DNA of 64,000 nucleotides from contig NZ_CP109027.1 of assembly GCF_036226885.1 (NCBI RefSeq), positions 1,116,001 to 1,180,000 of the forward strand, in the 5' to 3' direction. This DNA comes from Streptomyces sp. NBC_00663. Lineage in GTDB: Bacteria; Actinomycetota; Actinomycetes; Streptomycetales; Streptomycetaceae. The translations under genes and the position numbers were made by a program. The first letter of the stretch is position 1; each line of letters begins with the position of its first letter. Under the pieces are notes generated by a model that saw nothing but the letters and a program-made list of their open reading frames with translations, was not told the origin of the DNA and did not search any database. Positions 59,100 through 64,000 of this stretch are shown one piece after another.

Positions 59100-60233
59100 A
59101 TGCCGCGCATCGTCTGCGTCGCCGGGGCCCGCCCCAACTACATGAAGATCAAACCGGTGATGGACGCACTGGAGCGCCGCGGCGCCGAGGTGCTCCTCGT
59201 CCACACCGGCCAGCACTACGACCCGGCGATGAACGACGTGTTCTTCGCCGACCTCGGCATCCGGCCGCCCGACCGCTTCCTCGGCGTCGGCTCCGGCAGC
59301 CACGCCGAGCAGACCGGGCGGGTGATGACCGCGTTCGAGCCTCTTCTGGAAGAGGTCGCGCCGGACATCGTGGTCGTCGTCGGCGACATCAACTCCACGC
59401 TCGCCTGCGCCCTGGTCACCGCCAAGGCGGGGCCGCTGCTCGCGCATGTCGAGTCCGGGCTGCGCAGCCGCGACTGGAGCATGCCGGAGGAGGTCAACCG
59501 GGTCGCCACCGACCGGGTCAGCGACTATCTGCTGGCCCCCTCCCCCGACGCGGTCGAGAACCTGCGCGCGGAGGGGTACCGGGAGGACCAGATCCACCTG
59601 GTCGGCAACGTCATGATCGACACGCTGCTGGCCAACCTGGACCGGGCCCGCGCCTCCGACGTCCTGGACCGATACGGCCTCACCCGGGGCGAGTTCGGCC
59701 TGGTGACCCTGCACCGGCCCGCCAACGTGGACGACCCCGAGATCCTGGCGGGGCTCCTCAAGGCCCTCGGCGAGATCGCCGGACGCTGCCCGCTCCTGCT
59801 GCCCGTGCATCCCCGCGCGGCCGGCAAGCTGGCCGAGATCGGTGTCCCCGGTGGCATCCAACTCGTGCCGCCCGCCGGGTACTTGGACTTCATCGCACTC
59901 CAGGACGCCGCCCGTGTCGTGCTCACGGACTCGGGCGGTGTGCAGGAGGAGACCACCGCGCTCGGCGTGCCGTGTGTGACGCTGCGGGACAACACCGAGC
60001 GGCCCATCACGGTCGAGCAGGGCACCAACGTACTGGCCGGACGCGATCCCGACCGGATCGTGGCCACCGTGCACCAGGTGCTGGACGCCCCGCCCGCACC
60101 GCGCCGGCCCGAACTCTGGGACGGCAGAGCCAGCGAACGCATCGCCGAGGTGCTGGTGAAGGGAGGCACTTCGAGCACCCGGCCGAGACCCACCGATCAA
60201 CCGGGACCCACGGACCGAACGCTCCCCATATGA
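59100..60233 (+). CDS. wecB: UDP-N-acetylglucosamine 2-epimerase, non-hydrolysing (WecB-like)
   Basis: A 377-residue GT-B-fold enzyme converting UDP-GlcNAc to UDP-ManNAc. Marks: VAGARPNYMKIKPVMDAL, HTGQHYDPAMNDVFF, VVVVGDINSTLACAL, HVESGLRSRDWSMPEEVNRVATDRVSDYLLAPS, VTLHRPANVDDPEIL, TDSGGVQEETTALGVPCVTLRDNTERPITVEQGTN. The catalytic Asp/Glu and His of the family are in place. A proline/threonine-rich tail of about 20 residues is extra. Partner of the upstream dehydrogenase for UDP-ManNAcA. Confidence 0.94.
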   Translation: MPRIVCVAGARPNYMKIKPVMDALERRGAEVLLVHTGQHYDPAMNDVFFADLGIRPPDRFLGVGSGSHAEQTGRVMTAFEPLLEEVAPDIVVVVGDINSTLACALVTAKAGPLLAHVESGLRSRDWSMPEEVNRVATDRVSDYLLAPSPDAVENLRAEGYREDQIHLVGNVMIDTLLANLDRARASDVLDRYGLTRGEFGLVTLHRPANVDDPEILAGLLKALGEIAGRCPLLLPVHPRAAGKLAEIGVPGGIQLVPPAGYLDFIALQDAARVVLTDSGGVQEETTALGVPCVTLRDNTERPITVEQGTNVLAGRDPDRIVATVHQVLDAPPAPRRPELWDGRASERIAEVLVKGGTSSTRPRPTDQPGPTDRTLPI

Positions 60234-60281
60234 TCCGCTTGCAACATATGCTCGTCGAACATCTGGTCACTAGGGGGGACC

Positions 60282-61151
60282 ATGGATCTCGCGGAGATCT
60301 TCCGCGTCATGCGCAGGCGCTGGCATGTCCTGCTGCCAGGGCTGCTGCTGACCGCGGGCCTCGTCTTCGGTGTGACCCTCGTGGTGCACGTCACCTACCA
60401 GTCACAGAGCACGGTGGTGCTGCTCAACTCCCAGAAGGCGACGGTCGCTTACAACGGCAACCCCTTCCTGAGCACACAGACCTCGCTCACCGGCATGGCC
60501 GACAACCTGGCGCGCAACCTCAACTCCGACGACTCGCTGAGGGAGCTCAAGTCCCGTGGCGCCAAGGGCACGTTCGAGGCGAAGCTCGCCGACAACGCGC
60601 AGGGGCCGCTGCTGTGGCTGACCGTCACCGGCACCGACCAGGCCTCCGTGCTGTCCTCGGACAAGATCCTGACCGCCTACGCCAAGGAGCGGCTGGAGCA
60701 GTTCCAGCAGGACCAGTCGGTCGCCTCGAAGGCCATGATCCGCATGACGACGATCGTGGCTCCGCAGACTCCGGTGGCGCAGACCAAGACCCGGCTCGAG
60801 TACATGATCATGGCGGGGGGCGGGGGTCTGGTGCTCACCCTGGTCGCCGTCTTCTATGCCGAGGCGCGCAGGAGGCCGCGGCGGCCGGGGTCACCGGCAT
60901 CGCCGGACTCGCCGGTCCTGCCGGACGAGGGGGCGTCGACCGACGTGCCGGTAGTGGAGGAGACGCTCGCCATCCGGCGCCCGCCGAGCTGGTCGCAGGC
61001 CGCCGAGCAGGAGCGGGCCGCCGAGGACGGGCCGGCCGCCGCCCAGCCCAGAGAACCACGGCCCGTCATGGCCGGAGCATCCGCCGCAGAGCCGCGCGAC
61101 GAGGAGTCGACCCATGGACATCGCCCGCGCACCGGACAGCGAGACCGGTGA
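60282..61151 (+). CDS. Wzz-like chain-length/co-polymerase membrane protein
   Basis: A 289-residue protein with two membrane helices: HVLLPGLLLTAGLVFGVTLVV near residue 25 and YMIMAGGGGLVLTLVAVFY near residue 180, enclosing an extracellular domain of about 135 residues (YQSQSTVVLLNS at its start), and a 90-residue charged cytoplasmic tail. This is the Wzz/CapA layout; no tyrosine-kinase domain. It would set polymer length or assist export. GTG-free start ATG at 60282 after GGGGGGAC; the gene overlaps the flippase by 38 bp. Confidence 0.8.
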   Translation: MDLAEIFRVMRRRWHVLLPGLLLTAGLVFGVTLVVHVTYQSQSTVVLLNSQKATVAYNGNPFLSTQTSLTGMADNLARNLNSDDSLRELKSRGAKGTFEAKLADNAQGPLLWLTVTGTDQASVLSSDKILTAYAKERLEQFQQDQSVASKAMIRMTTIVAPQTPVAQTKTRLEYMIMAGGGGLVLTLVAVFYAEARRRPRRPGSPASPDSPVLPDEGASTDVPVVEETLAIRRPPSWSQAAEQERAAEDGPAAAQPREPRPVMAGASAAEPRDEESTHGHRPRTGQRDR

Positions 61152-62745
61152 GACGAGCGACGCGGCTGGTGAGAAGAGCGACGCGCCTGGTGGGACGGGT
61201 GACGGGTCCGGTGGGACGAGCGACACGCCCGCTCCACCCCCTGGCTCAGAACCCTCAGCTCCCTCCCTCGGCCGGAAGGTCCGCTCCGCGGCCCGCTGGA
61301 GCCTGATCAACACCGTCGTCCTGCGCCTGGGCAACTTCGCCACCGGCATCGTGCTGGCCCGCTTCGCCCTGGGCCCCGCGGAGTGGGGCGTGTACGGCAT
61401 CGCCCAGACCGTGCTGCTGGTCCTGCTGTCCGCGAACGAACTGGGCGTGGGCCTGGCCATCGTGCGCTGGGAGGGGGACGCGCGCCGGTTCGCGCCGACC
61501 GTGCTGACCCTGAGCACCCTCTCCAGCGGTCTGCTGTACGTGGCCTTGTTCGCGTCGGCACCGACGGTGGCCGGGCTGCTCGACTCGCCGGACGCCGCGG
61601 GCGTGCTGCGGGTGATGTGCCTGTGTGTGCTGATCGACGGGGTGGCCCAGGTCCCCGGCGGCTTCCTCACCCGCGAGTTCGCGCAGGGCAAGCGGATGGC
61701 CGTCGACGGTCTCAACTTCGTCGTCGGCACCGGCGTGACCCTGGTGCTGGCCTTCGCGGGCTGGGGCGCGATGAGCTTCGCCGTGGGGGCCGTCGCCGGG
61801 AACGTGGTGACGCTGATCGGCTGTGCGCTGGCCGCGCCGGGCACCCTGAAGTACGGCTGGAACCCCGAACAGGCCCGGGCGCTGCTGCGGTTCGGGCTGC
61901 CGCTCGCCGGGGCGAGCATGCTGGCCCTCGCGGTGGTCAACGTGGACACCATGGTGGTCGGCGCGACGCTGGGCAACATCTCCCTCGGTTTCTACGTCCT
62001 CGCCTTCAACATCTCCGGCTGGCCCGTGCGGATCATCTCCGAGGCCGCCCGCCGGGTCTCCTTCGCCGGCTTCTCCCGCCTGGCCGACTCACCGCAGGCC
62101 CTCGCCCAGGGCTTCAGCCGCGCCCTGGGCGTCCTGATGACCGGCACCGTCCCGCTGTGCGTCCTGCTGGCCGGCCTCGCGGAACCCGTCGTCCGGCTGA
62201 TCTACGGCGACCAGTGGGCACCCGCCGCCGCCGCGCTGCCGTGGCTGATGGCCCTCGGCCTGATCCGCATCGGCAGTGAACTCGCCTACGACTGTCTCGT
62301 CGCGGTCGGCCAACGCCGCTCGCTGTTCCTGGTGCAGGGCCTGTGGCTGGTCGCCCTGATCCCCGTACTGCTCGTCGCCGCCCGTACGAACGGGACCGCA
62401 GGAGTCGCCCAGGGCCATGTCCTGGTCGCCGGCGGCCTGGTGGTGCCGGTGTTCCTGATCGCCCTCGGCCGGGGCGGCGTCGGCGTCGGCCTGATCGCCC
62501 GGGCCTGCGCCTGGCCCTTCCTCGGCGGGGCCGTGATGACCGCGGTCGTCCTCGGCCTGGAGCCCCGGTTCGGAGACAGCCGGCTCGCCCTGCTCGCCAT
62601 CGGCACGATCGCCCTGGCCGGCTACACGGTGTGCGTCCTGCCCAGCCGCGACTTCCTGCGCGGCGTCGGCCCCGGCGACCGGGCCCACCGCGGCCGGCAC
62701 CGGGCGACCGCACCGGTCCGGTCTCCCCAACAGGACTTGAGGTGA
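61114..62745 (+). CDS. Wzx-like oligosaccharide flippase (MOP superfamily)
   Basis: A 543-residue polytopic protein. About 12-14 membrane helices start after residue 55 (RSAARWSLINTVVLRLGNFATGIVLARFALGPAEWGVYGIAQTV), the pattern of polysaccharide flippases. Residues 11-38 are a hydrophilic heptapeptide-repeat lead (GETSDAA, GEKSDAP, GGTGDGS, GGTSDTP), encoded by four 21-bp repeats at 61147-61230. It should turn lipid-linked sugar units to the outer leaflet. ATG at 61114 with GAGGAG, inside the end of the Wzz-like gene. Confidence 0.88.
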   Translation: MDIARAPDSETGETSDAAGEKSDAPGGTGDGSGGTSDTPAPPPGSEPSAPSLGRKVRSAARWSLINTVVLRLGNFATGIVLARFALGPAEWGVYGIAQTVLLVLLSANELGVGLAIVRWEGDARRFAPTVLTLSTLSSGLLYVALFASAPTVAGLLDSPDAAGVLRVMCLCVLIDGVAQVPGGFLTREFAQGKRMAVDGLNFVVGTGVTLVLAFAGWGAMSFAVGAVAGNVVTLIGCALAAPGTLKYGWNPEQARALLRFGLPLAGASMLALAVVNVDTMVVGATLGNISLGFYVLAFNISGWPVRIISEAARRVSFAGFSRLADSPQALAQGFSRALGVLMTGTVPLCVLLAGLAEPVVRLIYGDQWAPAAAALPWLMALGLIRIGSELAYDCLVAVGQRRSLFLVQGLWLVALIPVLLVAARTNGTAGVAQGHVLVAGGLVVPVFLIALGRGGVGVGLIARACAWPFLGGAVMTAVVLGLEPRFGDSRLALLAIGTIALAGYTVCVLPSRDFLRGVGPGDRAHRGRHRATAPVRSPQQDLR

Positions 62746-62750
62746 CCCGG

Positions 62751-63869
62751 ATGTCACGGCCCACCAGCCGACGCTCACTCCAAGGGCTGCTGCTCGCGGC
62801 CTTACTGACGGTCGCGACCGCGGCCTGCTCGGGACCGGAGAACTCCGCCTCGGCGGACTGCCCGAAAGACACATCCTCCTCCTGCCGTACGAGCGCGTCC
62901 TCGACGGCGTCGAGCGCCACGCCGTCGGCCGAGATCGGCGACCCGACCGGCACCCCCGCCGCCTCGTCGCCCCCGCCGTCCGCCACGTCCGCCTCCGCGA
63001 CGCCCTCGGCGAAGGAGTCGAGGACGGGCACGCCCGCGGCCCGGACCGGCTGCGCCTCCCCGGGAGCCTGCGGCTTCCCCGACGCCCGCACCACCGGACC
63101 CCGCACCCGCCTCACCCCCAAGAACACCGGGTACAAGACCATCCGAACCGACGGGACGGTCATCCGCGGCCAGGACATCACCGGCGCGCTCGACATCTAC
63201 GCCAACGACGTCACCATCATCGACACCAAGATCACCTCCAACAGCTGGTGGGGCGTCAACCTGCGCCCCGGTTTCAGCGGTCTGAAGGTCCTGCACTCCA
63301 CCATCACCGCCGTACCCGGCACCGGCCCTGACAACGGGGGCGTGGACTACGCGGTGTCGAACATGGGCGGCAGCTCCATCGAGGTCGGCTGGTGCGACAT
63401 CTCGGTGTTCGGGGACGCCCTGTCCATGGGGCAGGGCAACATCCACGACAACTACGTCCACGACATCGAGCCGTTCGTGAACCTCGGCGGCGAGTGGCAG
63501 CACACCAACGCGGTGATCAGCGGCGGCGGCAACACCGGCCACCTGCTCATCCGCCACAACACCCTGCTCAACGCGACCAGCCTCAAGCAGGGCGCCTCGG
63601 GCAGCATCGGCCTGTTCGCGGACGTCGGAGTGGTCCGCAACGTCACCGTCGACGACAACTGGATCGCCGGCGGCGCCTACGCCCTCTACGGCGGATCCAC
63701 GGGCGCCACCGGGATCAAGGTCACCGACAACATCTTCTCGACCGAGTTCCATCCCGCGTCGGGCGGGTACGGCGTGGTCGCGCACTGGAACGAGAAGGGC
63801 GCCGGAAACGTGTGGCGCAACAACCGGCTCTCCGGCGGCCGCCTCGTCACCCCGGAGCCGTCGTCGTGA
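62751..63869 (+). CDS. Surface lipoprotein with right-handed beta-helix
   Basis: A 372-residue predicted lipoprotein: signal RRSLQGLLLAALLTVATAAC with acylated Cys26, a 90-residue Ser/Thr/Pro/Ala-rich stalk (SSTASSATPSAEIG, PSATSASATPSAKES), then a domain of short beta-strand turns (GQDITGALDIYANDVTIIDTKI, LKVLHSTITAVPG, NIHDNYVHDIEPF, VRNVTVDDNWIAGGAYALYGG) typical of parallel beta-helix polysaccharide lyases or glycan-binding proteins. It may trim, epimerise or anchor the exported polysaccharide. ATG 62751 is well spaced from GAGGTGA; GTG 62742 overlaps the flippase stop. Confidence 0.8.
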   Translation: MSRPTSRRSLQGLLLAALLTVATAACSGPENSASADCPKDTSSSCRTSASSTASSATPSAEIGDPTGTPAASSPPPSATSASATPSAKESRTGTPAARTGCASPGACGFPDARTTGPRTRLTPKNTGYKTIRTDGTVIRGQDITGALDIYANDVTIIDTKITSNSWWGVNLRPGFSGLKVLHSTITAVPGTGPDNGGVDYAVSNMGGSSIEVGWCDISVFGDALSMGQGNIHDNYVHDIEPFVNLGGEWQHTNAVISGGGNTGHLLIRHNTLLNATSLKQGASGSIGLFADVGVVRNVTVDDNWIAGGAYALYGGSTGATGIKVTDNIFSTEFHPASGGYGVVAHWNEKGAGNVWRNNRLSGGRLVTPEPSS

Positions 63870-64000
63870 GCGGCCACACGGTGCGCCGCGTCGCGCGGGC
63901 TCCCTGGACGCTGCTGAAGGCCGTCTTCGGATGGCTGGTGCTCTTCGAGGCCCGCAACAAGGTCCTGCTGGCACCCTCAGCGTTCCGGCTGCGCCGGGTC
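63866..64000 (+). CDS. Partial gene at the right edge, unidentified
   Basis: The first 45 codons of a gene starting at GTG 63866, overlapping the stop of the beta-helix lipoprotein gene (GTGA). Basic N-terminus, then PWTLLKAVFGWLVLFEARNKVLLAPSAFRLRRV with one moderately hydrophobic helix. Too short to classify; a later gene of the same polysaccharide operon. Confidence 0.6.
   Translation, partial: MSGHTVRRVARAPWTLLKAVFGWLVLFEARNKVLLAPSAFRLRRV

Noticed and set aside
1-64000. tRNA, rRNA genes or insertion sequences
   Set aside because: No clover-leaf candidate, rRNA segment, transposase or terminal inverted repeats were noticed when reading both strands; a tRNAscan or ISfinder run would settle this.

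Overview
The window reads as chromosomal DNA of a Streptomyces or close actinomycete. GC and third-position GC are very high, GTG starts are common, neighbouring genes often overlap by 4 bases (ATGA/GTGA), and many proteins carry Sec, Tat or lipoprotein export signals. Nothing marks a phage, plasmid, insertion sequence, CRISPR array or tRNA. All annotations come from reading the sequence; no database search was run.

Layout. 1-1450: the start of a probable CrcB-type fluoride exporter, an SMP-30-like beta-propeller protein and an ArsR-type regulator. 1642-9730: a galactan locus with secreted GH53 galactanase, GH42 beta-galactosidase, an ABC importer and a LacI regulator, with an operator placed on the promoter. 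9954-11894: VOC, MarR and AraC proteins. 12155-12878: about 29 copies of a 25-bp tandem repeat. 12972-16553: an SseB-like protein and a secreted GH13 amylase with two starch-binding domains. 16691-20097: a tightly overlapping operon (NCS1 permease, isochorismatase-like hydrolase, peptidase E, unknown protein). 20147-22716: a two-subunit molybdenum hydroxylase. 22870-24525: a hexapeptide acyltransferase fused to an alpha-helical domain. 24522-25630: two more tandem arrays (32 and 33-35 bp). 25652-28840: divergent gnd and long-form GAPDH genes. 29002-33072: a Tat-exported alpha/alpha-barrel protein, a TetR regulator and a secreted metal-hydrolase-like protein with an F5/8-type-C domain.

33283-40336 is the most unusual part: three overlapping genes encoding (1) a DUF4062 protein with a VMAP-C-like tail, (2) a MoxR-type AAA ATPase carrying an octapeptide-repeat insertion, and (3) a 1405-residue protein joining a degenerate vWA-like SAV_2336-type region, a TIR domain with its catalytic-position Glu, an NB-ARC NTPase and TPR repeats. 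This fits the predicted NTP-dependent, MoxR-linked conflict (immunity) systems of multicellular bacteria. The DUF4062 partner, the TIR inside the SAV_2336/STAND chain and the insertion make it a distinctive variant.

40468-54874 is a second plant-polymer locus: GH30 (probable endo-beta-1,6-galactanase), GH127 beta-L-arabinofuranosidase with its own ABC importer and LacI regulator, a large (alpha/alpha)6-type glycosidase and a GH43 arabinofuranosidase. Together with the first locus it would equip the cell to take apart type I and type II arabinogalactan. 55028-64000 is an extracellular polysaccharide cluster: sugar N-acetyltransferase, alpha/alpha-toroid protein, WecG/TagA glycosyltransferase, nucleotide-sugar dehydrogenase, UDP-GlcNAc 2-epimerase (together implying a UDP-ManNAcA building block), a Wzz-like protein, a Wzx-like flippase, a beta-helix lipoprotein, and a gene running off the end.
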